NCBI GenBank assembly: GCA_021372725.1
Contig: JAJFTV010000161.1
Location: forward strand, 1 to 57,780
Source: Chloroflexota bacterium
Lineage (GTDB): Bacteria; Chloroflexota; Anaerolineae; Anaerolineales; Anaerolineaceae
Direction of reading: 5' to 3'
Length of the DNA: 57,780 bases
The notes under the pieces were generated by a model. The model worked only from the letters and a program-made list of their open reading frames with translations. It had not been told where the DNA came from and did not search any database. The translations under genes and the position numbers were made by a program. Shown here piece after piece: positions 8,173 through 16,277 of this stretch. Positions within the stretch are counted from its first letter, which is position 1; each line of letters begins with the position of its first letter.

Positions 8173-9303
8173 ATGTATGATGAACCTGTTCCAACCAGTT
8201 TACACCTCCCCACGGGTGACTTGAATTTCCCTGCCTATTTACCGGATGCCACCTATGGGGTGGTGCGTTCGGTTGATTCCCGTGATCTTTCCAATTGCGG
8301 TCTGCAAGCCGTCATGATGAACAGTTTTCATCTGATGCAGCGGCCGGGCTCCCTGACCATCCATTCTTTGGGAGGGCTGCACAAATTGAGTGGATGGAAT
8401 GGGCCCATCTTCACCGATTCAGGCGGGTTCCAGGCCTATTCGCTCATCCGCCAGGATCCCAAATTTGGCGTCATTCAGGAGCGCGGCCTATCCTTTCAGC
8501 CTGAAGGAGCCAAACGCAAGTTCCTGCTGACGCCTGAAAAAAGCGTTCAACTTCAGGCCAGTTATGCCACCGATGTGATCATCTGTCTGGATGACTGCAC
8601 ACATGTTGATACCGGTTTTGAGGAACAGCGCCGTGCCGTTCGACGTACCATCGATTGGGCTGCCAGAAGCAAACAGGAGTACCTTCGTATCGCAAATCAA
8701 AAAGGGTGGGATGAAGATACACGCCCCAGGCTGTTCGCCGTCATTCAAGGGGGCGGGGATGAAGATTTACGCCGCGAATGTGCCGAGGCGCTGTTGCAGA
8801 TCGGCTTCGACGGTTTTGGTTTTGGCGGCTGGCCGCTGGATTCTGAAGGCAGGCTGTTAACCGATATTCTCACCCTCACCCGCAACCTGGTGCCGCGGCG
8901 TTTCCCCATGCATGCGCTCGGCGTTGGACATCCACAAAATGTTTCTGCTTGCTGTGCAATGGGATATGACCTGTTCGACAGTGCCATGCCCACCCGTGAC
9001 GCCCGTCACGCCCGGCTGTACACCTTTTCGAAACCGCTTGCTCAAATACAATTGGATCAGCCGGAGAGCTGGATGCGCTATTTGTACATCAACGATGAGC
9101 GCTATATGCGGGCGAGTGATCCGGTCTCACCTTATTGCGATTGCCATACCTGCCGGAATTATTCGCTGGGATACCTGCGTCATTTATTCAAACTCAACGA
9201 TACGCTTTTCCAGCGCCTGGCCACCATTCACAATCTTCGCTTTATGACCCAGTTGACCGGCCTGCTGCGAGAGAGATATTATGCAACCTCAGCCATTGGA
9301 TGA
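8173..9303 (+). CDS. Divergent queuine/archaeosine tRNA-ribosyltransferase (TGT) family protein
   Basis: The 376-residue protein has the TGT barrel hallmarks: TDSGGFQ with Asp82, DDCT near 140-143, VIQGG at 190-194, FDSAMPTRDAR with Asp269 as the likely nucleophile, and a zinc site CDCHTC (Cys322, 324, 327) with His353. The Cys-to-His spacing of 31 matches bacterial TGT. It differs where TGT reads GNTYHL (here NSFHLMQRPG) and where the base-binding GLAVGE is expected (here GFGFGGWPLD). This suggests a TGT paralogue with a changed base or RNA substrate rather than the housekeeping enzyme. It is the first gene of the operon and overlaps the next by 23 nt. Confidence 0.85.
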   Translation: MYDEPVPTSLHLPTGDLNFPAYLPDATYGVVRSVDSRDLSNCGLQAVMMNSFHLMQRPGSLTIHSLGGLHKLSGWNGPIFTDSGGFQAYSLIRQDPKFGVIQERGLSFQPEGAKRKFLLTPEKSVQLQASYATDVIICLDDCTHVDTGFEEQRRAVRRTIDWAARSKQEYLRIANQKGWDEDTRPRLFAVIQGGGDEDLRRECAEALLQIGFDGFGFGGWPLDSEGRLLTDILTLTRNLVPRRFPMHALGVGHPQNVSACCAMGYDLFDSAMPTRDARHARLYTFSKPLAQIQLDQPESWMRYLYINDERYMRASDPVSPYCDCHTCRNYSLGYLRHLFKLNDTLFQRLATIHNLRFMTQLTGLLRERYYATSAIG

Positions 9304-10093
9304 CCTGGTGGAGGCCGTGCTTTCCAGGCCGGATTACCATCACATCAGCGTTGACCTGGTGCGCTGGATCGGCCGCCAGGAGATTGGTAAACGCCGGAAT
9401 CTGAAGGAAGCCGTCAAATTCACCCGCTCCCGGTTGCATCAGATCGCCGCAGCATACCAGGAACCCCGCGTGGAGTATGGCCGTTGGCTGGAGGAGCTCT
9501 CTTCTCTTCCTCACGAATTGGATGATCCCCGGTTGAAGGATTTTTGCCGACGGGTCATGGCTCATCATGCCTCCACCCGTGAGAGGCTGCCCATTCTGGA
9601 GCTTTTTTTTAATCGGACGTTGTCGCGGATTGCCCCGCTGCATTCCATCCTGGATATCGGCTGTGGGATGAACCCGCTTGCATTGCCCTGGATGCCGCTG
9701 GCGGAGGATATCACATATTATGGGCTGGATATTTATTCCGATCAGGCCGCGTTCCTGAATGCCTTTTTATCGCATACCGGAGTTTCCGGTTCTGTTCAGG
9801 TTCATAATGTGTTGAATGGCCTGCCGTATAACCTGCCTCGTACCCAGGTGGCTCTGCTGCTCAAGACGTTACCTTGTCTTGAACAGTTGGACAAGACGAT
9901 CTCCGGACGGCTGTTGGAGACCATCAGGGCCAGCCATCTTGTTATTTCATATCCGGTTCACAGCCTGGGCGGTCGTTCAAAAGGGATGCTGCAAAATTAT
10001 CAAAACCATTTTGATATTCTGGCCGGGCAGTTGGGCTGGACGGCTGAACGATTGGAGTTCCAAACCGAACTCGTATTTATTGTAGAATTATGA
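9281..10093 (+). CDS. ArmA/RmtB-type 16S rRNA (guanine1405-N7)-methyltransferase homologue
   Basis: The 270-residue protein matches the FmrO/Arm/Rmt family along its length. It has an N-terminal helical domain with RLHQIAAAY (51-59), HASTRERLP at 96-104, the SAM-binding LDIGCGMNPLALPW at 124-137, an acidic residue Asp150 in GLDIY, LLKTLPCLE at 193-201, SLGGRSKGM at 228-236 and a C-terminal TELVFIV. Known members methylate N7 of G1405 in helix 44 of 16S rRNA and give high-level resistance to 4,6-substituted aminoglycosides. All of the recalled RmtB motifs are kept, so activity is plausible. GAGAGAG precedes ATG 9281, which overlaps the TGT-like gene. A non-producer, non-clinical host makes a housekeeping or defensive role possible. 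Confidence 0.85.
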   Translation: MQPQPLDDLVEAVLSRPDYHHISVDLVRWIGRQEIGKRRNLKEAVKFTRSRLHQIAAAYQEPRVEYGRWLEELSSLPHELDDPRLKDFCRRVMAHHASTRERLPILELFFNRTLSRIAPLHSILDIGCGMNPLALPWMPLAEDITYYGLDIYSDQAAFLNAFLSHTGVSGSVQVHNVLNGLPYNLPRTQVALLLKTLPCLEQLDKTISGRLLETIRASHLVISYPVHSLGGRSKGMLQNYQNHFDILAGQLGWTAERLEFQTELVFIVEL

Positions 10094-10132
10094 TTCTACA
10101 TAACCTAATCATTATCCATCAGGAGGTGGCAA

Positions 10133-11650
10133 GTGTCTGATTTGCTTTCAGGATTAATCTCGGTGTTGACGCCGTTACGCGGTTCTGGGGTGATGACCGA
10201 AGAAACGAGACCGCTGGAAGGCATCCATGGTGTGACTCTGGAAATGTCAGGAAACCTGGTGATCCGTTTGGGCGAAAAAGAACAAATTGTACTGCGCGGC
10301 GAAGATAACATCCTGCCGTTGATCGATACCCCGCTCAAGGACGGCCGGCTGAAAATTCGCTATAAAACCAATACATCCATTTCAATCCATCGAAACCTGG
10401 AATTTATCCTGACCGTGAAAAACCTGGACTGGATTGAGACGACCTCTTCCGGGGAGATTGATGTTCCGGCCATGCAACCCTCCTCACTTTCCCTGGTTGT
10501 AAAAGGTTCAGGCAGAATCGATACCGGAAGACTGGATACAGTCGAGCTTAATACAATTCAGACCAGCTCCGGTGAGATTGAAATGGAACATTTGCAGACG
10601 CGGCGGCTGAAATCGGAAATTACCGGATCCGGCAATTTGCGGATTCAGAACGGCCAGGTCCAGAAGATTGAGCTGCGCATGACGAGCGCGGGCGGCCTTA
10701 AGTCACCTGTTCTGCAATCCGTCGGTGAGCCGGCTGACCAGGCAGGTATCGAGATGCTCGGTTCCGGTGATGCCGAAATCGGCAGCATCCACGCCGCTGA
10801 AACGAATATCCGTTTGACCAGTGCCGGGAATCTGGTGATCGGCAATTTGCAGACAGACCTGGTTGCAGCCAAAATCAGCGGTTCGGGGGATGTGAAAATT
10901 CTGGCGGGCAGTGCGGCAAGCCAGCAGTTGGAGCTTTCCAGTTCAGGCAAGTACATTGCCGGTGACCTCGTTGCGGGCCAGACTGCTGCCGCTGAAGTTT
11001 CTGTCAGGATTTCGGGTTCCGGCAGCGCCTTTCCGGGCGAGATCAAAGCCGGAATCGTCAACATGAACCTGACCAGCGCAGGCAGCCTTCTGGCCCGCAG
11101 GCTGGAGTGTACAACCTTGCAGGCTGCTATCAAGGGGTCTGGAAACATTTCCATCGAAGAGGGCCGAACAGGCGGCCTCGATCTGCATCTCACCAGCGCC
11201 GGTAACTTTTCGGGCAGGCAAATACAGGCCTTGATGGAACCGGCCCCCAGAGTCTCCGCCCGGGTGACCGGATCGGGCAATGCCCGTCTGGGGAACCTGA
11301 ATGCCAAAACGGTTGAGTTGACCACCGAAAGCTCCGGGGATATCCGGGTTGAAACGCTTCAGGCGGAAGATTTGAAAGCCGATTTGAAAGGCTCCGGAAG
11401 CATCCACATTCATGAAGGATCACTTCAACAGGCAAATATTCACGTCACCAGTGCGGGGGACTTTATGGCGCTGGATGTGATGGCGGAGACTGCCACCATC
11501 CGTTCCAGCGGTTCGGGGCAGGTCAAGCTTTCTGTCAAGGATCGCCTTGATTCGATCATCAACAGCTCGGGTGATGTGACTTACCGAGGCAGGCCGATTG
11601 TTTCCTATTCGAAAGATGGTTCAGGAGAGATCAAAAGATCAAAAAGCTAG
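10133..11650 (+). CDS. DUF2807 (putative auto-transporter adhesin, head GIN) repeat protein
   Basis: This 505-residue protein is made of many short beta strands with the recurring pattern GSG or SSG, for example VKGSGRID, ITGSGNLR, ISGSGDVK, TSSGEIDV and MTSAGGLK. That is the signature of DUF2807/GIN-type right-handed beta helices, here much longer than the usual ~200-residue unit. The start opens with TPLRGSGVMTEETRPL. No signal peptide or membrane helix was found, so it may be cytoplasmic, which is odd for the family. GTG 10133 follows AGGAGGT at 8 nt. It sits between two Rmt-like genes in the same direction, so co-expression is likely, but a link to RNA modification is not evident. Confidence 0.8.
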   Translation: MSDLLSGLISVLTPLRGSGVMTEETRPLEGIHGVTLEMSGNLVIRLGEKEQIVLRGEDNILPLIDTPLKDGRLKIRYKTNTSISIHRNLEFILTVKNLDWIETTSSGEIDVPAMQPSSLSLVVKGSGRIDTGRLDTVELNTIQTSSGEIEMEHLQTRRLKSEITGSGNLRIQNGQVQKIELRMTSAGGLKSPVLQSVGEPADQAGIEMLGSGDAEIGSIHAAETNIRLTSAGNLVIGNLQTDLVAAKISGSGDVKILAGSAASQQLELSSSGKYIAGDLVAGQTAAAEVSVRISGSGSAFPGEIKAGIVNMNLTSAGSLLARRLECTTLQAAIKGSGNISIEEGRTGGLDLHLTSAGNFSGRQIQALMEPAPRVSARVTGSGNARLGNLNAKTVELTTESSGDIRVETLQAEDLKADLKGSGSIHIHEGSLQQANIHVTSAGDFMALDVMAETATIRSSGSGQVKLSVKDRLDSIINSSGDVTYRGRPIVSYSKDGSGEIKRSKS

Positions 11651-12456
11651 ACCTGAACTCATTAGCCGAAGAGATTATGCGGGCTCCCAAATACCAGGCC
11701 ATGGGGATCCCGGAGGAGACCGTACTGGATCTGTTATCACAGGAATCTGAACGCTACCCGGAACACCGTGCCCTGGTAAAGGTGGTGCGCCGCAAATTAC
11801 ACAATATCATGGCCCCTTATCTCGAGGAACTGGATTATGCCCAGGCGTCAGATTGGCTCAAAGGTTTGTCGGTGGATTCTGATCTGTCAGCCGTCAAGGA
11901 TGTTTGCAGCCGGATTTTGTCTTCTCATGCCTCCAGCCGGGAGCGGATGCCCTTTCTGGAGACATTCTATGCGCAAATTTTTGCGGTTATTGGGAAACCA
12001 ACATCCATTCTGGATCTGGCCTGTGGTTTTCATCCCTTCTCTTTTCCGTGGATGGGTCTCCCGCCGCAGTGTCAATTCTCTGCCTATGATATTCACCGGC
12101 CGCGTATCCAACTAATCAACCAGTTTTTCGCGGTCATGGGTCTTGCGCCGCTGGCTGAATTACGGGATGTGCTGGTGAGCCCGCCCGAACAGCAGGCCGA
12201 TGCTGCTTTCCTTTTCAAGGAAGCTCATCGGATGGAAAAACGAAACCCCGGCTGCAACCGGGCACTTTGGGTAGCGCTTAAGGTGCGTTATCTGCTGGTT
12301 TCCCTGCCCTCGACCGATCTGGGCGGCACTCATGATCTGGCGGAAAAACACCGCTCGCTTGTTTACACCACCATCAGTGGTTTACCCTGGAAGGTAACCG
12401 AAATCGTTTTTCCCAACGAGATTGTTTTTGTGCTGGACAAAGGCGGAATGGGATGA
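11638..12456 (+). CDS. Second, more divergent ArmA/Rmt-like methyltransferase homologue; likely AUC start
   Basis: It belongs to the same family as the gene at 9281. Numbered from ATG 11677 it has HASSRERMP (84-92), the SAM site LDLACGFHPFSFPW (112-125), YDIH (137-140) and a final NEIVFVL. The segment matching LLKTLP reads LFKEAHRMEKRN, and the GGRSKGM motif reads GGTHDLAEKH, so residues linked to G1405 catalysis are altered. ATG 11677 cuts into the conserved N-terminal domain. The in-frame upstream codons add KKLDLNSLAEEI, which aligns with the family N-terminus. There is no ATG, GTG or TTG there, but ATC 11638 lies 8 nt after AGGAGAG. It may be a catalytically changed partner of the first copy. 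Confidence 0.72.
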   Translation: MKKLDLNSLAEEIMRAPKYQAMGIPEETVLDLLSQESERYPEHRALVKVVRRKLHNIMAPYLEELDYAQASDWLKGLSVDSDLSAVKDVCSRILSSHASSRERMPFLETFYAQIFAVIGKPTSILDLACGFHPFSFPWMGLPPQCQFSAYDIHRPRIQLINQFFAVMGLAPLAELRDVLVSPPEQQADAAFLFKEAHRMEKRNPGCNRALWVALKVRYLLVSLPSTDLGGTHDLAEKHRSLVYTTISGLPWKVTEIVFPNEIVFVLDKGGMG

Positions 12457-13958
12457 GCAAGGTGAAAAAATCTCAGACGGGCAACAGCATCTCTGCCATG
12501 AATGATGCCTTGCAGCGTTTCAAACCCCTCCTCAGCGAACAAAATTTTCATCTGCTACTTGGTGAATTGCAACAGCCTTTGCAGCAGGCGCTGCGCGTCA
12601 ACACACTGAAGAACGCCGACCCTGCCGAATCTGTTTCACGTTGGGCAGAAATGTATGGCTGGCAAATTCAGCCCATCCCGTATTGCGAAACCGGTTGGCA
12701 AATCGGACAGGCAAAAGTACCCGTCAGCCAGCCCATTGAACACCGTATGGGTTACTACTACATCCAGGATGCGGCTTCCATGCTGCCGGTTTCCTTGTTC
12801 AAAATGGATCCGTCAAATTCGCCGCTGATCCTGGATATGGCAGCCTCTCCGGGCGGCAAGACTACCCACCTGGTTGACCGCTCCGGCGATCTGGGTTTTG
12901 TGGTGGCCAATGATTCGGGCCGTGACCGCATCACCATGCTGCGGCTGGTGCTGCAAAACTGGGGCGCTTTGAACACTGCCGTTACCCGTTTTCCGGGTGA
13001 AAAGTTTGGGCAGTGGTACCCGGACACTTTTGACAGGGTACTGCTGGATGCGCCATGCAGCATGCAGAATCTGCGTTCCACGGAAGCCCGCCCCATGCAC
13101 ACCATTTCCAGCCGGGAAATGCAAACCCTCTCCCATCGACAGCAGCACCTGTTGTGGAGTGCCCTGCAGGCGGTGAAGGCGGGTGGACAGGTGGTCTATT
13201 CCACCTGTTCACTGGACCCCGAAGAGGATGAAGTTGTGCTGGATGCTGTTTTGGAACGGGCAGGCGCGGCCATAAAAATCGAAACTGTGGATGGTCTTGT
13301 GCCTGTTTCTGCCGCTGGCCTGTCATCCATCACGGCGGATGAAAATACAACGGTTTTCCATCCGCAAGTTGGAAATGCGGTTCGTTTGTGGCCGCATCTG
13401 CTCAAAACGTCGGGTTTTTTTGCTGCATTAATCACCAAACAGCAGTCTCTGCCGGTCGAAAAGGAACCGGCTCCAAAAGTGTCTTCTTCGCTGGATTTGA
13501 TCCCATTAAAATCTCGCGATGCACGGCAGATCACCGACCAGCTCTTACAGTGCTATGGTTTTGATTTCAAAGCGGTGATGGAAGCGCATGGTCTTGCGTT
13601 GTGGCAGCGGCAGAATGTGTTGTATGCCATCCCTGATGCCTGGTGGAAATATTTTAATCAGCTTCCATTCCAGGCAGTCGGAATGCGCGTGGCCGAGCTG
13701 GACAACGGCCTGACGCCATCGCATGAGTGGGTGGCGCGCTTTGGGGATAATTTTCAGAAGGGTGTTTTAGTGATCTCTGGTGAGCAAACCACCGCCTGGT
13801 TGCGGGGTGAGGACCTGACTGTGGGCATCCCTGCCGGAATGTCAGCGACTGGTATTGTGGCGGTGCGCGATGAATTGGGTCGCCTGTACGGGCGCGGGAA
13901 AGCAGGTTCCTCGCGGCTGCGAAACCTGCTGCCGAACAGGTGGGTGGTGTCAGGATGA
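12453..13958 (+). CDS. rsmF: RsmF-type 16S rRNA (cytosine-C5)-methyltransferase
   Basis: This 501-residue member of the NOL1/NOP2/Sun family has the SAM motif LDMAASPGGKTTHL at 127-140, DAPCS with Cys202 and STCS with Cys252. These are the two cysteines used in m5C chemistry. The C-terminal half, with RMVAEL- and GRGKAGSS-like segments, fits the RsmF-specific C-terminal and PUA-like domains. E. coli RsmF makes m5C1407 in 16S rRNA, two bases from the Rmt target G1405. The start overlaps the preceding Rmt-like gene by 4 nt (ATGA), so the genes are translationally coupled. The exact position methylated here is inference. Confidence 0.88.
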   Translation: MSKVKKSQTGNSISAMNDALQRFKPLLSEQNFHLLLGELQQPLQQALRVNTLKNADPAESVSRWAEMYGWQIQPIPYCETGWQIGQAKVPVSQPIEHRMGYYYIQDAASMLPVSLFKMDPSNSPLILDMAASPGGKTTHLVDRSGDLGFVVANDSGRDRITMLRLVLQNWGALNTAVTRFPGEKFGQWYPDTFDRVLLDAPCSMQNLRSTEARPMHTISSREMQTLSHRQQHLLWSALQAVKAGGQVVYSTCSLDPEEDEVVLDAVLERAGAAIKIETVDGLVPVSAAGLSSITADENTTVFHPQVGNAVRLWPHLLKTSGFFAALITKQQSLPVEKEPAPKVSSSLDLIPLKSRDARQITDQLLQCYGFDFKAVMEAHGLALWQRQNVLYAIPDAWWKYFNQLPFQAVGMRVAELDNGLTPSHEWVARFGDNFQKGVLVISGEQTTAWLRGEDLTVGIPAGMSATGIVAVRDELGRLYGRGKAGSSRLRNLLPNRWVVSG

Positions 13959-14458
13959 CGAAGATCTGTCCTGCCTGTGGTGCTGAGGCGTTCGATGGTG
14001 ATCTTGAATGCAGTTTCTGCGGAAGCAAGATTATTCCTGTGTCACTTTCGTTTCAACAGCGGGAAGATGTTTCGCAGCTTATTCAGGATCTGAACCAGTT
14101 GATGATTAAAGAGAAGAAAAGACTTCTTCGACAAACAGATCTGGTTAGCATCGCCGTCTGGTTTTTCGGAATTGTGTTGATTTTGATTGCCGGCATGTTA
14201 CTGGATTCGAATAACATCCATTTAGGGCTGCTGACTTTTTCTGCCATGGTACTGCTGATATGGCGATCTTACCGGCGAAAATGTCTGGTAAACGGGTTGA
14301 TCCGTTTTTTCCGCAAGGAAACGGAACCCCAAATACGTGAAATCACAGACCGCCTGATGCTGCCCTGCTGGCAGTTCGATCAAATGGCTGCCCGTGAATT
14401 AAAGGAGGACGATCTTCTGCGCAAATTTATGTTCTTCCGCTCATTGCCGCGCAAATAA
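13955..14458 (+). CDS. Zinc-ribbon membrane protein of unknown function
   Basis: This 167-residue protein has an N-terminal zinc ribbon with CPAC (residues 5-8) and CSFC, followed by a charged helix and two transmembrane helices at about 60-100. The C-terminal part is cytosolic and basic. ATG 13955 is chosen because it overlaps the rsmF stop as ATGA; an in-frame GTG at 13940 is possible. It is the last gene of the RNA-modification operon. No family was recognised. Confidence 0.72.
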   Translation: MTKICPACGAEAFDGDLECSFCGSKIIPVSLSFQQREDVSQLIQDLNQLMIKEKKRLLRQTDLVSIAVWFFGIVLILIAGMLLDSNNIHLGLLTFSAMVLLIWRSYRRKCLVNGLIRFFRKETEPQIREITDRLMLPCWQFDQMAARELKEDDLLRKFMFFRSLPRK

Positions 14459-14772
14459 TTTCCGGGGGCGATGTGGAAATGTGCCTTTGGGCGGGTTCTT
14501 CATTTTATTTGGGGTGGCAATTCCGGTTGAGACTTTCCCCACTCTCTTTTCCTGTCAGAGGGCTTTTGATAATTCTATCCAATCAGACTTTCAAGCCAGG
14601 CACATTCATGAGATACACTACGCTCTAAATGCCATCGACTTGCCAAGCTACCGTGTTCTGTTATACTGATATTATTACAGACTGGTGTTCTGTCAAATAT
14701 CTATGATAAATTTGAAATAACCGGAACAGGATACTTCAAAAACTTTATCCCAAAACGAAAGGACAATCTGTG
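14459..14772. other. Intergenic stretch with no gene
   Basis: No supported coding sequence lies in these 314 bases. Apart from the promoter at 14640-14667 nothing distinctive is seen. Confidence 0.5.
14640..14667 (+). promoter_or_regulatory. Promoter of the CBS-domain gene
   Basis: TTGCCA and TATACT are separated by 16 nt, about 105 nt upstream of the CBS gene start. Confidence 0.5.
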
Positions 14773-15189
14773 ATGGAATTTACCGTGCGTGATTGGATGA
14801 ATGAGCTTGTTGTTTTCATCGATCCAAAAAAGACTGTCAGCGATGCTTTGGCCCTGATGCGCCGGCGATATATTCACAGCCTGATCATAAATAAAACTGC
14901 TGATAATCCTGAATACGGGATTATTACCTCCACCGATATCTGCGATAAAATCATCGCCCAGAATCGCAATCCATCCCACACCAGGGTGGAAGAAATCATG
15001 AATTCTCCTCTTCTTACCGTTGATCAGGATGCCCGAATTCAGGAATGTGCTGTGTTCATGCAGCGACACAAGATCCACCATTTGCCGGTTACTGATGAGA
15101 ATCTTAAACTGGTGGGAATGATTTCTGACGCCGATTTTTTGATTGTCGCCGAAGCCATGGGTCATGATGACGGAGAGCGTATTGTCTAA
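14773..15189 (+). CDS. Two-CBS-domain protein
   Basis: The 138-residue protein is just a pair of CBS motifs. Each has the typical pattern of a V.DWM or VEEIM opening, an alternating strand/helix core and an ending such as YGIITSTDI or LVGMISDADF. CBS pairs bind adenosine nucleotides and act as sensors. ATG 14773 is preferred over the adjacent in-frame GTG 14770; AAAGGA lies upstream. It is a stand-alone unit with its own promoter, and its partner is unknown. Confidence 0.88.
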   Translation: MEFTVRDWMNELVVFIDPKKTVSDALALMRRRYIHSLIINKTADNPEYGIITSTDICDKIIAQNRNPSHTRVEEIMNSPLLTVDQDARIQECAVFMQRHKIHHLPVTDENLKLVGMISDADFLIVAEAMGHDDGERIV

Positions 15190-15230
15190 AACCCTCCAAC
15201 AGCATCCAAAAAATCACTTACAATAGGCTT

Positions 15231-16241
15231 ATGTTGGAAAAAATTCTACGGTTCGTCACTGCTGTGATGGTGGTGATAGCGGTTTATCTGTCAACCGGTT
15301 ACCAGCCCGTTCATGCCCAAACTGCAACCGCCATGGATGTCATCCAGGCTGTCAACGCGCTCAGGGCATCTTATGATCTGCCACCCTATGAGGTATCCAA
15401 TGAGTGGATGAGTGTCGCCCAGGAGCAGTCTGACTATCAAGCTTCGATTGGCGAACTGACTCACCTGCGGGCAGATGGTACCGGCCCTGGTGATCATGGC
15501 ATCTCCTCCGAAAATATCGGCGGAGGTTATTCCCTCTCGGCTGAGGGGTTGATCAGCCAGTGGTCCGATTACTGGCACGCCTTTACAATGATCGGTTTCA
15601 GCAGTGGCCTGGTGGGTTGCGGCGTTGCCTTGAGCGATAACGGATATTACTACTATACGCTGGTTGTTAAAAACACCGGCAAACTGACCGGTCTTCCAGA
15701 CGGCGATATATCCACCGGCACTGACGGGACTGAAAACCAGGCTGTCACACCGCTCCCGGGTGGAACCTCCCAGGTGGTGGCAAGAACTGCGCTGCCCATT
15801 TATACGGCCACCATGCAGCCGGATGGTTCGGTCATCCACTCCATTTCACAGGGTGAAACACTGTGGAGTATTGCTGAATTGTATGCTGTGACGATCGATG
15901 AATTGGCGGCCCTCAACTATCTTGATCCGGCAAATCCGGTCATTTATCCGGGTCAAACCCTTGTCATTCGTCTCGGCTATACAGCTACTCCCATCCCCAC
16001 CATCACCAACACTCCGCTTCCGCCTACCCGCACGTTGCGTCCCTCACGAACACCTCAACCCTCACGTACGCTCCTGGGCGTTACTGCCTATGGAACCGGA
16101 ACAGAGGTTCCTCTCGTGCCCTCAAATGGGGTACTCAATCGTAATAACATCCATACATTGGGAATCGTAACCATTGTGATTGCCTGCACCGGTGTGGCTG
16201 CCCTGGTCTTTGGCCGTTTCCTGACCCGGCGCAAGCGATAG
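15231..16241 (+). CDS. CAP (SCP/PR1) domain and LysM protein with C-terminal anchor
   Basis: This 336-residue secreted protein has a signal peptide ending near AHAQ (about residue 30), a CAP domain at about 35-150 with VNALR, QSDYQA and an HL/H pattern, a LysM domain at about 205-250 (GETLWSIAELY...YPGQTL), a Pro/Thr/Arg linker, and a terminal hydrophobic helix followed by RRKR. It should be anchored to the membrane with its domains facing the wall. The -10-like TACAAT at 15219-15224 ends 6 nt before the ATG, and there is no ribosome site, so the mRNA may be leaderless. The next gene is a paralogue. Confidence 0.85.
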   Translation: MLEKILRFVTAVMVVIAVYLSTGYQPVHAQTATAMDVIQAVNALRASYDLPPYEVSNEWMSVAQEQSDYQASIGELTHLRADGTGPGDHGISSENIGGGYSLSAEGLISQWSDYWHAFTMIGFSSGLVGCGVALSDNGYYYYTLVVKNTGKLTGLPDGDISTGTDGTENQAVTPLPGGTSQVVARTALPIYTATMQPDGSVIHSISQGETLWSIAELYAVTIDELAALNYLDPANPVIYPGQTLVIRLGYTATPIPTITNTPLPPTRTLRPSRTPQPSRTLLGVTAYGTGTEVPLVPSNGVLNRNNIHTLGIVTIVIACTGVAALVFGRFLTRRKR

Positions 16242-16277
16242 GTGGACTCGGTTATAATTGGAAGTCCTGAATAATCT

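Noticed and set aside
11642..11650. Programmed -1 frameshift from the DUF2807 gene into the second Rmt-like gene
   Set aside because: AAAAAGC is A-rich but tandem re-pairing fails at the second codon, and an AUC start after a good ribosome site explains the N-terminus more simply.
14481..14669. 62-codon plus-strand ORF after the zinc-ribbon gene
   Set aside because: Composition and context give no support, and it overlaps the promoter of the CBS gene.
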